Part shown: piece by piece, positions 46,320-59,800 of the stretch
Layout of the letters: the number at the start of each line of letters is the position of its first letter
Position numbering within the stretch: the first letter of the stretch is position 1
Assembly (NCBI RefSeq): GCF_037975245.1
Contig: NC_092565.1
Location: 3,905,499-3,969,498, forward strand
Direction of reading: 5' to 3'
From: Apostichopus japonicus
Taxonomy: Eukaryota; Echinodermata; Holothuroidea; Aspidochirotida; Stichopodidae
DNA: 64,000 nucleotides
Position numbers and translations under genes: made by a program
Notes under the pieces: generated by a model
Databases searched by the model: none
The model's input: only the letters and a program-made list of their open reading frames with translations
What the model was told of the DNA's origin: nothing

Positions 46320-48830
46320 TGGGACTATGTTTAACTTATTCCTTGCCGAATAACATAAGGGCTAATGTCGTATCACCTTTTTTTTCATATAGCGGAATAT
46401 AAATAAGTTCTGATAAATTTTTCAATGAAAAAACATAGAGTTTAAGTCTGATGCAAGACTAACCGTTAGCATGCATATATTGGTACGAACAATTATACAG
46501 GCCTATACATAAAATTTGACCCAAATCCTATTGAATTGAAATCCTATTCACGTCATTGTGTAAAAGCTTATTTGGCAACGCATATGATCATGTGTACTGT
46601 CAACACCCAAAATCCCAAGGAAGAGATCATGTTGTAATATTAACCTTCTCACAATTTTGTGATTGTTTTCTAATTAAACTCACCCGGATGAATATTCCGC
46701 CTCATTATGGATTATCTTTCTGTTCCATGTGTGTGCGCATATATTATTTTGAGCTATTGTTATTATCCAATAATCGTAGAGTGGCCTTTATCTTAGCAAT
46801 TGGGTTATCTTCGCGTCAAGTAAACTATGTCGCTCGCTCCCAGATGTTTTGAATGGTCAGGGGCTTTCAAAATAGCTTACGCCATTATGTAAATCTATAC
46901 ACGATGGGTTGGACCGATGCCCCCCAGGAAGAATAGTAATCAATAATTCGATATCAATGAGTACTTCTTTTTTGGCAACAGTACAAATGAAAATAATAGG
47001 GAGTTCTGTATCGGAGGTTACTATAAATATACTCTTAGTTACCCTGGTCTAAATGTGCACGAAAAGATTGTATAGAAAGTGTATTGATAAAAAACATACA
47101 ACATGTGTTTTCAACGGAGTTTGAAAGGGGTTTCGCTAAACCCATTCAATTCATATTGTGTAAGTTTCAAGGTTCACTCCAGCCAGAGGTGGATCGACCT
47201 ATTGACCGTACTGGCTCGAAACCGGTGTGGCGCTGTGTCCGACCTGCCGAATAGTGGCGCCGAGTTCCGTTTTGATTGCAAATGGAGCTACTTAATTTGG
47301 TCCGCTACTATTTTCAAGGACCCTTGCACCGCTGGTTTGATCACTGAACCGGTATGATTCTTATTTGCCCCAGGGCAGTGGACGGCCTTGACTCCAGCTA
47401 TAATGTACATGGTTCTCAACATGCGATTGGTCGTCGGTAGTCGGTGTCCAGAAATCCTATGCAAAACCTTCCATACCTACGTTTTTAAAAAAAAAAAACA
47501 ACATAAAAACATAACAATATGACAGTATTTTTACCAAACGGATGTTCACTAATAAGCGAGTAATGAGCTTAATTGGAACCTAAATATTTCGTCGCCCAGA
47601 CACTTTTCACAATATTAATTCATCAAATGCAAAAAGTAAGTAAATATTCCTCAAAATAATCATGGTTTTATCCTCATTATCTGTGAGCATTATGGTTGTT
47701 ATGGTAACTTCGCTTTTTAATAACTTCAAAAAAATTACCGAAAGTATACTACAAACAGGTACTTTTAACATATCGCAAAAAAAGATCATTCGATTAAATA
47801 TTAAATATTTATTGCGTTGAACAAACATGTATAAAGTTGTGTTTTGCTTTGGGTTATAACTTTTAATCATTCGAACTAGCGGATGGTGTCATATCTTTCT
47901 TTTTCTTCCTTTTTTTCAATTGGATATAACCTTCAATCAAATTAGGAGATGTATGTAAGTTGGCACCTTTGTTGGTTGTTCCAACATTTTGTATTCATTT
48001 ACATTATCATCGTGTTACTGTGCATTATCTTCATGTACTTTTACATTATCATTTCGCCTTGTATAGCTTATCTATGGGTGATGGGACAAAGGGAATTAAG
48101 GGGCCATCCATGCCCTTTTCAAGTTTCATGTTTTATTAAAATCCAGTATAAATACATAAAAGTACATATTTAGAATAGTATATGAAAAATAGTTAAGAGT
48201 TATAAAGCTTGAAATAGCTTGGAATAGCTTTCACCTCCTCCCCCCCCCCCCCCCTCCTACCAGTACAAGAATGATGGTTACTCCCCTGAGTTTCACCCAC
48301 CGTTTTGAACTTCATAACTATTGTTTGCTTAATTGAATTTTGAATTGTCCATGGAAGGGCGCACCCAGATAAACGTCTTAGGGGGGGGGGGGGGTGAAAG
48401 GGTTTTGGCCTCCGGAGCCCCAACATCCCATGCCCATGCACTCACCCATGCATCATAGTTTCAATTTCTTCGACTTCACGGTTTACATAAACGCTCGCTC
48501 CCTTACCCCTCCCTCCTTGTGCCTAATACACACTAAGTCATCAACAAGTTTCAGTTTATGCCAAGAAGGTGGGTGTGATGCTGACAGCAATTAAGGAACA
48601 ATTTTTGCACAAAGAGTACAATATATCATATCATTATGTGACACGTACGTACTGGTCAGGAAATAACGTACGACGCATGAAGTAGGCTATAATAAAGAAT
48701 TATCCGCCACCTTTAAGGGCTATGCACCAAAGTCAGTTAAGATAATATATGGAGATCATACATGTCATTATCAACCAGATAAGAGATCTCTTCTCAAACA
48801 ATTTAGATCGTGAGCGTTTGGGCGCATAGT
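46320..48830. other. Interval upstream of the mosaic gene, no gene seen
   Basis: AT-rich sequence with a poly-C/poly-G pair at 48239-48255 and 48381-48393. The missing first exon of the mosaic gene may lie here, but no ATG-signal peptide-donor combination stood out. Confidence 0.5.
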
Positions 48831-49305
48831 TCAGTGCGTCATCAAACCAGAGCGCACATTCGTTGCTTACAGTGCGCATAACTGTTCCGCGTGGCACTTT
48901 GCTGTACTTTGCTATATAGATACTATTTTACTATTGCTATGTGTGTGATAGAATGAGTACTTCGTTACCTTACTTCGCATTGTTCTAGTTATACGTAAGT
49001 GGATCTTGGTAATGCACTTAAGTAGTACATCGGAATTTCACTTTAACAGTGAAATTCAAACAGATTTTCTATCCTAGGGAGTTCATGAAGTTTCCAATAT
49101 CGCAACACTCCGTTAATCGAGTGTTTCGTAATAAGCGCGCGCTTTTTTAATTTTTACGTGCGTAGGCTATATAGCTGTTGCGTGTATATTCCGTACATAA
49201 CAATGGTACTTTTCGTGTTTCTTTCGTTGCTACCAACAAAAGTGTACTATCGCTGATACTATCACGTTGTGCTTTACAAACTTACTGAGATATTTCAATT
49301 TGAGA

Positions 49306-50311
49306 ATGCATCTTCCGAGTGCTTTGACCGGGAAGAACCTTGAAGGTAAGAAGAATTTAATTATCTCAGCGTGTTCAGTAAAGTTGAAATAATATAAGGC
49401 AAACTGCAAGAATGAGTTACAATTATTAAGAGCAACGTTGGACCACGTTGATCGCATTCAATGTGTTAGGCCCATACAGCCTTTATTCATTGCACGGTTG
49501 TCATGTATAGCCTAACCAAGGCATAGTATGTAAGCAACTCATCTCCACAACTCTCTTTACAATATTCCCTTTCCTTGATTATCATAGGTCGATTGCATTC
49601 AAGTAAACAAATTACTGTATTTAACTATAGGTATCTCGTGATATTTGTGTAAAGACCACATTGCTTAAATTCATCGTGTTCTCTGACACATAGGAATAGG
49701 GAGTGGAAGGGAAAAGGATTCATCCAGTGATGTTGAACCAAGTTTGGCCTTGACAACCAAAGGACGGAAACGTTGTCATCTTAATGACTGCGAAGGAGAA
49801 ACGTTACGTTTCTCCGTAATGCCGAATACGCCTTTAACACCTTACCTTCTCCCTGCTAAGCGGAGGCGCTGTTCAGAAAAGCCAAGAAAACTTTCGATGA
49901 ACAGTGATCCGTCAAGTCTGGATGAGACTAAATGGAAGGGGTACCGTGACGTCACAAAAGGTAAATAAATGGATTAATTCTTAAGAAGAATATTGTCATA
50001 TAAAATAAAACAGATAAAACACGAATACACGTAATTGATATATGTGTCTGAGTTCTTGTAGGACTTTTCTGTATCTCAACAATTGCATTAAGAAAACTTG
50101 CACTTAAAAGTTGGAATTATTTCTTTCAGTATCCCGAAGCAGGCCAAAGAAACAGAAACCGAGTTTGGCTAAAGTTGAACGGTGTTTGGAGTATCCCATC
50201 AAGAAAGAGGATATCTACGCCTTCATTCACAACATCCGCTTGGATATCACTAGATCGGATCAACTATCCTCAGAACTGGACTTCAAATGTCTGCTAACTT
50301 CGAATGGATAA
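49306..50311 (+). CDS. Small basic nuclear-type protein, copy A (three exons)
   Basis: Exons 49306-49345, 49694-49960 and 50130-50311 give 162 residues from ATG to TAA. It begins MHLPSALTGKNLEG. The middle has GRKRCHLNDC, MPNTPLTPYLLPAKRRRC, SSLDETKWKGY; the end has RPKKQKPSLAKVERCLEYP, KKEDIYAFIHNIRLD and SELDFKCLL. KRRR and RPKKQK look like nuclear localisation signals, and TPLTP is a possible proline-directed kinase site. I do not recognise the family. The phases (1, 1) and splice sites are clean. Its near-identical copy B lies 2,276 bp downstream, with differences that mostly keep the frame open, which supports coding. A TATATAG box lies about 140 bp before the ATG, after a GCGCGCGC motif. 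Confidence 0.75.
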
Positions 50312-51581
50312 ACAACCGATGTAAAGAGGGTTAGCCTACTTGCCAACTGGTTCCATACAAAACCACACGGAGAGAACGTCAAATACAACATTCATGTTTT
50401 GTATCATATCATGACAACAACAAATTACACATTTGTTGATTTATATTAGCACGATTTTACGTGCATGCTCACTTTTATTTTTATATTCAATATATCAACA
50501 AAGTGAAAATTATTAATATTTTTGTACAAGTTTTAATCATAGAGCTTCAATTATATTTATTTATTATAAGTTTACAATTCTTCTTCTCTGTATTTGTTGT
50601 GTCTTTGTCTTCTGAAAGCTCATCAGCATTGCTCTCCAATAAGCATGAAAGTTTAACTTATATGGCAAACTTCAGCAAGGCAATCAAGCAATCATCAACC
50701 TACCCCCCCCCCCCCCCAGGCGGCCACTATTGTCCATGGTCCTTTCCATTACATTCAACTAAAATGAAAGTTTTTGCCCCAAAACGATGGATCGCTGCTT
50801 ATTGCTTTCAAATTTTCAAATTTCGTGGTCTGAATTAAGTTCAGAAGGATTAAATTTGGATCACGATATTTCATGCTTTAACCATGTAAACTCTAAATAC
50901 TTCTGCCCGCGTGCACCGCCAGGGAAATGTAGTAGCATTGACCACTCCAAACATAAATAATGATATTGTATAGCACTATATATAACGTATATCTTTTCTC
51001 AAAACACGTAACTTGATCAAGAGCATGGTTACACTATTTGGGCACATAGCAACAAACAGTTATAGTACGTGCACACATATTAAAGTGCGTCAATCAAGCC
51101 ACTGTGCACGTTCGATTCTTTTCATTGCGTTCGTTTCTTTTGTTGCGCCCACTTGTTGCGTGTGGGGCTTTACTACCCCAGAGAAATTTTACAGCGCTCT
51201 ACAACATACTTTGACTATCCCTGGTACATTTTTATTGATGCAAGAAGAGATACTTTATTATCTAGAGTAACATGGCTACATGTATGGTTACACGTCATAG
51301 GATCTTGTAGTAGACCATAAATGGTACATCGTCATTTCATTTTAGAAGTACCGATACATGAAGTCTCTTGCCATACCAACAACCCTCAACCGAGTGTCTA
51401 GTATTATACTGAGCGCGCGTTCTTTTCTGTCGTGCGTTGTCCAATCGTCATTGCGCGGGTTCGTTCGTATACATAACAATGGATCTTTTCGTGTTTCTTT
51501 CGTTGCTATCAACAAAAGTGTACTATCGCTGATACTATCACGTTGTGCTTTACAAACTTACTGAGATATTTCGAATTGAGA

Positions 51582-52577
51582 ATGCATCTTCCGAGTGCTT
51601 TGACCTGGAAGAACCTTGAAGGTAAGATTCATTTAATTATCTCAGCGTTGAGTAAAGTTGAAATAATATAAGGCAAACCGCAAGAATGAGTTACAATTAT
51701 TAAGAGCAACGTTGGACAGTGTTGATCGCATTCAATGTGTTAGGCCCATACAGCCTTTATTCATTGCACGGTTGTCATGTATAGCCTAACCAAGGCCTAG
51801 TATATGTTAGCAACTCATCTCCACAACTCTCTTTACAATATGATTCCCTTTCCTTGATTATCATAGGTCGATTGTATTCAAGCAAACAAATTACTGTATT
51901 TAACTATAGGTAACTCGTGATATTTGTGTAAAGACCACATTGCTTATATTCATCGTGTTCTCTGACACAGGAATAGGGAGTGGAGGGGAAAAGGATTCAT
52001 CCAATGGTGTTGAACCAAGTTTGGCCTTGACAACCAAAGGACGGAAACGTTGTCATCTTAATGACTGCGAAGGAGAAACGTTACGTTTCTCCGTGATGCC
52101 GAATACGCCTTTAACACCATACCTTCTCCCTGCTAAGCGGAGGCGCTGTTTAGAAAAGCCAAGAAAAGTTTCGCTGAACAGTGATCCGTCAAGTCTGGAT
52201 GAGACTAGATGGAAGGGGTACCGTGACGTCACAAAAGGTAAATAAATGGATTCATTCTGAAATTTTGTGTAACTTTTAAGTAAAATATTGTCATATAAAA
52301 TAAAACAGATAAAACACAATATGTTATGAGTTCTTCTTATAAGACATTTCTATTAAGAAAACTTGCACTAAAAAGTTGGAATTATTTTCTTTCAGTATCC
52401 CGAAACAGGCCAAAGAAACAGAAACCGAGTTTGGCTAAAGTTGAACTGTGTTTGGAGTATCCCATCAAGAAAGAGGATATATACGCCTTCATTCACAACA
52501 TCCGCTTGGATATCACTAGATCGGATCAACTATCCTCAGAACTGGACTTCAAATGTCTGCTAACTTCGAGTGGATAA
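51582..52577 (+). CDS. Small basic nuclear-type protein, copy B (three exons)
   Basis: Exons 51582-51621, 51971-52237 and 52396-52577, identical exon lengths (40, 267, 182) to copy A, also 162 residues. The differences seen are few: MHLPSALTWKNLEG for TGKN, GGEKDSSNGVEP for GREKDSSSDVEP, CLEKPRKVSLN for CSEKPRKLSMN, DETRW for DETKW, SRNRP for SRSRP, VELCLEYP for VERCLEYP, and a final SG for NG. No frameshift or stop separates the copies, which suggests both are functional or the duplication is young. The 5' flank is less alike than the exons and introns, although a GCGCGCGT motif recurs. Confidence 0.75.
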
Positions 52578-53069
52578 ACAACCGATGTAAAGGGGTTACT
52601 TGCCAACCAGTCACCTGTTTTGTATCATATCATGACCACAAATTACACATTTGTTGATTTATATAAGCACGAATTTACGTGCATGCTCACTTTTATTTTT
52701 ATATTCAATATATCAACAAAGTGAAAATTATTTCTATTTTTGTACAAGTTTTAATCATAGAGCTTCAATTATATTTATTTACTATAAGTTTACAAATCTT
52801 CTTGTCTGTATTTGTTGTTTCTTTGTCTCTTCTGAAAGCTCATCAGCATCGTCCTCCAATAAGCATGAAATTTAAAGTTATGGCAAACCTCATCAAATCA
52901 ATCACGCAAGCATCAAGCTCCTCGGGCCTGCCCCACCCCCACCCCCCTCCCAATCCTATATTGGCGCTGATATACTGTCCAGGGTCCTTTTCTTTCCATC
53001 ACACAGGGAGGACGTCAAATTCAATGCTACTATTGGCTCATATTTTGTAACATATCATAAAAACACATT

Positions 53070-53315
53070 ACACATTTGTTGATTTATATTATTACGATTT
53101 CAGGGGAAGGTTAACAATTCTTTTATATTCACATATCAACAATATGAAAATTATGTATATTTTTGTGTAAGTTAATGATATAGATCTCCAATAATTTTGA
53201 TTTACTTATCTCCTTGTTTATTACTTTCTATTCTCCCTTCTTTGTCCCTCTTCGGAAAGCCCATTAGCATTTCCATCCAATAAGCTTGAAAGTTGAACTT
53301 ATGGCAAACTTCAAC
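53070..53315 (+). repeat. Third, orphan copy of the small gene's 3' flank
   Basis: The sequence ACACATTTGTTGATTTATAT, the run with CATATCAACAATATGAAAAT, and GAAAGCCCATTAGCAT then CCAATAAGCTTGAAAGTT match the 3' flanks at 50430-50665 and 52640-52880. No exon accompanies it, so it is a partial duplication. Confidence 0.7.
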
Positions 53316-53479
53316 AAATTTACACTTGAGACACTTTATTCTTTAATTGACCAATCATACGGCAGTATCGGCAGGGGAAAATTGACGGGTCAGAAATTTC
53401 ACCAAAATGGTTCAGAAAGTTTTATCACGCTAAATTTACTTGGCAATACTGATGCAGAAAAGGATAAGAAACAATTACG

Positions 53480-54540
53480 TTAAAGAAGAAATTAATTTTG
53501 TATTGTTTTCTCGAAAAGTTTACTTATTCTAAACAAAAAAACTTTAATATAGAAAATTCGACTTCGTTTCCCAAAACTTCAACCTGTTATACCGAAATTC
53601 TATTTTTGTTGTGTCTGGAAATGTCGACTTTTTCAATTTCCTTTGACTAACGGTATTTTCTTGAATTTTCTATATATATGTAAAGTCAATTTCAACACTA
53701 TTTATCTTAAAACTTCAGATTTCCACAATTTGGGGAATTTTGAGCTTTTGTAAAAGTTTAACTGCTTTCTAAAACATTCCGTCCATTTCCTTCAGCTTTC
53801 GACTTTTCTCTGGAAACCTGGACTTCTTATATCTCGAAATTGCGAAAGTTTGGAGTAGCGTGATACTTAGCACTGGCCAGGTTAGGTTAGGCGTAACTCA
53901 GTGAGGTAAACGAATGCAGGCCACATATGCCGTTGAACATTCGGTGACGAAAAGTAGAAATTGTTAAAAAAGTTGAAAATTAAATCGATCACTGGATACA
54001 TCCAACAAATTGATCCTTAGGTCGCCTGGCGATATTTTGGCTCTATAGGATATAATGCAAATATCCAGCTGAATGATCCATGTATAGCGATCTAGGTACA
54101 ATGGTTGGGAGGGAGGAAATACGCGAAAATTTTCTTCACATATATCTTTCACAAACAAGAAAGTTTCTTATGGATATGATACCCCCCCTTTCCCCACCCC
54201 GCCTCCTAACACTGACAGATAGGATATTACAAAACTTCTAGTGTACAATACAGTCAAAAGTTCTTCAACATTGTTTTCAAAGGTTGCAAATGTTTGTTAC
54301 GGAGCCCTGGAAGGGACATTGGAAAATATTTTTTATTGTTTCCTTTTCAGGCTTTTTTGTTTGTTTTTTCTCTAGGCTTAGTTTCTAAGCCGGTGTATTT
54401 TAGCTCACGTGCACTTTGATTCTTCCTCTTCTTACTAGGCCTACTAGTTGGTTTGTTATTTGAGTGAAATACCTCAGAACAGAACAAGCAATCAAACACT
54501 GAACTGAACCTTCACTGTGGCAGACGACACCCATGTTAGC
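53480..54540. other. Interval between the duplicated genes and TTF2
   Basis: AT-rich, without a supported gene. The last 200 bp before TTF2 holds the CRE sites and is the presumed promoter. Confidence 0.5.
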
Positions 54541-54543
54541 ATT

Positions 54544-54579
54544 TGACGTCAGGGTCAATAACAGGTCAGGCTGACGTCA
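54544..54579 (+). promoter_or_regulatory. Two perfect TGACGTCA (CRE/ATF) sites before TTF2
   Basis: TGACGTCA occurs at 54544-54551 and again at 54572-54579, 140 to 175 bp before the TTF2 ATG. Two full palindromic sites 28 bp apart are unlikely by chance and suggest CREB/ATF-type control. Promoter function is inferred from position only. Confidence 0.5.
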
Positions 54580-54718
54580 TTATGAGAGGGGATTTTTAAA
54601 AGGTTGCAGATATGTGTCAGCGACAGATGCTGTGAAGTTTTTATCAACTGTCAAGGCAACACTTTTTGAAACTATCTTCGCAGTTTCAAATCTAGTGTAG
54701 TTCGAGGTCAACTTGACG

Positions 54719-56836
54719 ATGGAATTAAAAGTTTGTGAACAACACAGTAAGTGGCACCGAAGTATTTTCTTGATTAGACCTAGCCCGTTACACCAATGCG
54801 AAGCCTAACGTTGTGTTGTACGTAAAAGCACGTTATTCGCAAAGGCCTGTAACTGTAAGTAGGCTTTTACTTTCTAGACCTAGGCAACAGAATACTAGAG
54901 CTAACATAACTTACAAGTTACACTTATACTGCAGTGGATTGTATTCCACGGAGTTCCACTTGTGTGAAGTATCGATAAAATCTCAGGATTGGGAGGAAAT
55001 TACATATCCTTGCGACGAAGAAAATGATGATGATAACGGCATTAATAAGGCCTACAGTGGGCCTACACTACAGTTACATATTATCTAGCAATGCCTAGGG
55101 AGTAGGGTCTACAGATTAAACTTTAAAGTTAGGTCTTTTTTTAGATTTTAGATATTATTAAGGTCCTAGCTAGGCCTAAGTTAACTCAGAGCATTGATTT
55201 TGTAATTTGTAGCAATTCATAGATGTTCACACAGGTAAACTTGCAATTGATGTATTCAAACAACAGGCCTAAATTATGACTAAGAATTAATTAATGATAG
55301 ACTAGCCTAGGCCAAATTTACTTCTAGTTTGAGAAATAAATCAACCTACACGGCAGTATCTTATCAGACCTCAATTTTGTTAAGCTTTTTCTACCATTCC
55401 TGGAAGCATGTAATTTTGTGTTTGTACCAACAGCTAGATACACATCCAAAAATAAAATTAGGCTAATACTAGAGCTGTGATTTCTTTTTCATAAATTAAA
55501 AGGTAAAATACTCAGTTTAGATGATTGAAATGCTTGTCTAGGCCTAGTAAAAGAACTCATATACTGTATTACTTGATCATTTATAGTGTCAAAACAATAT
55601 ATTTTAAGATAAGTTAGAGCAGGAGCAGCTCTGTTAAATTCACTCACTTTGGAGACAATTTGCAATGTTCATTAGTAAGGCCTAGGTCTACATATGGAAG
55701 CAGGTCACTTCGCCCAACAACCGTTTCGCCCAACTGCCATTTCGCCCAACCTTACCATTTCGCCCAACCAGCCTGGTCATTTCGCCCAACCAGCCTGGTC
55801 ATTTCGCCCAACCAGCCTGGTCATTTCGCCCAACCAGCCTGGTCATTTCGCCCAACCAGCCTGGTCATTTCGCCCAACCTTGATTAAATATGATACTTTA
55901 GTAAGGAAACGTTCAGGAATTGTTAACGTTACGGGATACGAACCAAACATTAAGGAAACTTGAGAAGTAGATAAACAACTGATGTGAACAATACCCTTGA
56001 TGAATGCCTGGCGGACTTGATAAACGCTTGACCGAAGTCACCAAGCAGAACAATAGCTGTGGATTAATAAACCAAATTGAACTAGTGAAATAGAAAAGGT
56101 GTTATTTTTCCACACTGATTCCCCTTTGTTTATGTAATAAAATAACTTCCATTGTATTCGTAACCGCCTAAAGTAGTGTAATCCTCCCATTACACCCGAA
56201 ATAACTGCTTAGACTCCGATCGATATCGGGCGGACCTCACTTTATTTACCTACCACGAAGTAACATAACCCAAAATAAATCAAATTGAACTAGTGAAATA
56301 GAAAAAGTAATATTATTCTGAAGGAATATTAGTAAAAAAAAAGTTGGGCGAAATGACCAACAAGGTTGGGCGAAGTGACCAGAAAGCCTACATATCATTG
56401 GTAGTTTTCAGAGAACGCTCTTGAAACAACTACAGTTTTTCAAATGTTTTTATTTGGAAAAGGTAAGGCCATCTGACAGGTGAAATACATCTCCTACACA
56501 AAGTACATTGGTAGAACATGGACTACTGTAGTACCCAGTACAGTAGTAACTAAATGTAGCATAAAGTTGCAAAGTATTGACTATTACGGGTAGAGGTTTT
56601 AAGAGGTTTTCACTTTCAGTCCTTCATTCATGACTTTGAATCTATGTGCTCTATTGCACACTCTAGCTTACTGTATTTCAAGTACCGTATACCGTATAAC
56701 CTCCTTTGATGTCTTGTTTCGCAGAATATCCTTGTTTCCTAAAGACTGGTACCAAAGAAGGACCAAGCAAAGGAAAAAGTTATTACATCTGCGGCAGAGG
56801 TGCAGGAAAGCAATGCAGCTTTGTTGAACCGGTGGA
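54719..56836 (+). CDS. TTF2: TTF2 exons 1-2: GRF zinc finger
   Basis: Exon 1 codes MELKVCEQH and exon 2 continues [38 protein letters not shown]. The ligands are C6, H9 or C13, then the two cysteines of YYICG and [16 protein letters not shown] is the signature of GRF fingers (GxxNxGRxFYxC in others), which bind single-stranded nucleic acid. A 2-kb first intron carries a 692-bp inverted-repeat element with TTCGCCCAAC repeats. Confidence 0.9.
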
Positions 56837-59800
56837 GTAAGTTAAAATAATGTATTCAATCTCGACAATCTAAACATTGTATTGAAACTATTTTGTAGTA
56901 AATAATCACACAAGGATACAATCATGATGATATTGGGCTACTATTTTCCCCGAGTTTGGCCCAATCACAGAGTTCAACACAACATACAGTTAAGCAATAA
57001 CATTGCCTTTGTCAAACCATGAATCGGACACAGGCAGGTGTATTGACTTTTCCATTTATAACTGTGGAACTGTACGTACATTAGGTTGTTTGCTGGACTA
57101 CTTGTTTTAAGCAATCACTACTGTTTGCTTAGCAACATTTCCCAGAGCAACTACATAATGTTGAACTCTCTTGCTCTTTCTCGAATAATGTTTTCCATAA
57201 CAGAATGAGCCGTTTGAAGGACACATTTCACAAATGCCTCAAGTAATTACTTCTTACCTCAGCTGTGAGCGTTCACTCTTCGTTGTTTGATACAATGCCA
57301 ATGTATTTGCTCATAAATGGGCCCGACAGATATTTTAACAGACCATATAAATACAAGGCACAATGTATTCACTGTCTGATTGTTGTAATTCCCATGTTCT
57401 CTGCGAATTGGTTAAAATTTAGGGCAAAGAAGTACTTTTTCATTATTATGTGATCATTAACCACACAAACTAGTACAAGCATGCAGTGTCGAGATTGGAA
57501 TCAGTTCGTTTACAGTTTTAATAATGGAATGCTTAATGAGGCCTTTCAAGGGTGACTTTAGGCAGTATTTTAGTATTGAAGGAAACTGAATGCTCGTACT
57601 GATTGTGTCTGGAGATAGCTATTCTGAAATTCAAGACATCCACCTTTAAAAGTAGGCTAAATAATCTCTGGCATTTTCCTTTTAAACTGTTAGACTTTTG
57701 TAAAAAGAGTGCACAAGTGCCTCGAAAATCAGTCATGAAACAGATTTTGACAACCATGATCAAGTTTCTAGGATCACATCAGAAATTTAATGTACTATAT
57801 TTGTTTTCAATGAACTGATTCTTTCTTAATTTCAGCATCCCTGTGTCACACTGCTTAGTCCACCCTGGGTCCCTGGTAGAGCTACAAGCCCTAGCATCTA
57901 AGGTTTCATCTTCAGGGGAAACAAGGTTTGAAACAAAAACAACAACAATTTTCCTACTTTTCTCTTACTTTCTATGCTACCGTATGATGCTCATTGAATT
58001 TGTCACCGTCATGCCTTGTCTTTTAAAGAGCTTCTTTTAATCTGTTTGGAACAATGGTGCAAACAGAAGAATATTTATGTGTCTGTTTGTCTCAACAGGC
58101 AGTACTACCGTTGTCAAACTGCCAGGAGAGAGGGTAAAGAAGGATGGTGCGGACATACCGTTGGAAAAATTAAACAGGTATTAACTACACTTATGTTTTC
58201 ATAAATGAAACTGAGAGTAATGTCATGGTTACTTCACCCATGCAGGGGGAGTTTACTGATTGTATTCTTGGGGGGGTTGGGTGGGGGGGTGTACTATCGA
58301 TATTCGTAGCAACGGTGACAAGCCATGTACTGCGTGCTATTTCTATTAAGACTTATTGGAGATGCTGTATTGTTGAAGATTTTAATTTTGATGTTTTTCT
58401 TTGCCCAAGGATCCTTCAGCAAGGAGGCCACTGGCATCATTAAATGGCACCCAGTCTCATCAATACCAGAGCAAAGAGAAACCAAATCCGTTTGCTGTCT
58501 CAGACAAGGCGTCCACGGAGACTGGTCAGATTCAACAAAAACTGGAGCGTGGTGAAAGTATTGAAAGTACTAAGGTAACTGCTACTCTTCAGGGCTTGGA
58601 CGGAAAGACTGCCGTAGAACAGTCTTCAGGCTATGACAACAGATTCAGAAAGGAGAAAGCAGGTGCGGATGAGGAATCCATTGTCAGATCTGAGGAGATG
58701 ATACCGAAGAACAGTCGGGTAGCAGAGGCGAGGAAGCCAAGAGATGAAGCAGGGGGCAGAGTGACACCAAGAGAAGTCGAAAGACTACAGTCACTGCTCG
58801 AGAAACAACATCTAACCGAGGATGCGAAAAGTGGAACCGGTAGAAACGAGATGGGAGACCAGATGGGAGTGATCAAAGATGGAAAATCGGAAGGAAGATC
58901 TGATAGACCATCAGTACTCGCCGTGGGACCAACAGCCGGAATGAAATCTGGGAATCGAGAAGCTGTCGATCTAAGGTCTGAGAATGGAAGTCAACAAACT
59001 GCTCATGGTGGATACCACGGACATATGAAGACAACACCACAAGTCACACAAGGACACATAACATCTACTACTAGCGGTCACCAATCGGGCATGGGAGCCT
59101 CTCAGCCCGGTGCGAGGTTCGTGGTGCCAGTGGGAAAAAGCAATTCTAGTGTTCATCAACCAAGCTTTCATCAATATCAACAAGGGACATTGCCTGGAAT
59201 GACAACATCTGTCAGTCAGCATACAGACACATTGTGGAGAAACCATCAATTGCTATCACAGCAACTCCTGCAGCATCGGGTAAGTGCCCCTTCTGTCGAA
59301 ACATTTCCGATCAATTACTTATAAATCTTCCAGTTTTGCTCAGACACAGGGGAAGGACATCCGAGGGAAATGTTGACGGCTAAGGTCGTTCTTTTATCGA
59401 TACTCTTATGGTTTGTTGTAACACCAAGCCTATTCTTAGTGTTTGTGGTGTGCATCTACATAGAGCTTTCACCTTTATTGTCAGCCTGTAGTTTAACTGA
59501 TTTGCCATCCTTCAATTTAATTTGCGTTCCTCTTTTCTACACAGCAAACCATGAAGAGTGTGCCCCTCTCTCTCCTGCCAGACAAAGGTCAAAGGTTGCA
59601 GATGAAGATAAAGGAACTTGAAGCCTCCTTAAGTTCAATAGAGAGAGAACTGTCAACTTCCAAAGGTAAATTGAACAATTCATCCAAGTTTCATATTTAA
59701 TGTTGGTAAAGCTACAAGCTGTCTTTAGTTGATGTGGTCCCTTTTTTTTTTCAATGAATGTAAGTGACAATCTGGGTTGTTTCTTTCCTAGGCTGTTTGG

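Noticed and set aside
47103..47357. An 84-codon plus-strand frame with scattered Cys and Trp
   Set aside because: No recognisable motif and no supporting splice sites in phase with a neighbour.
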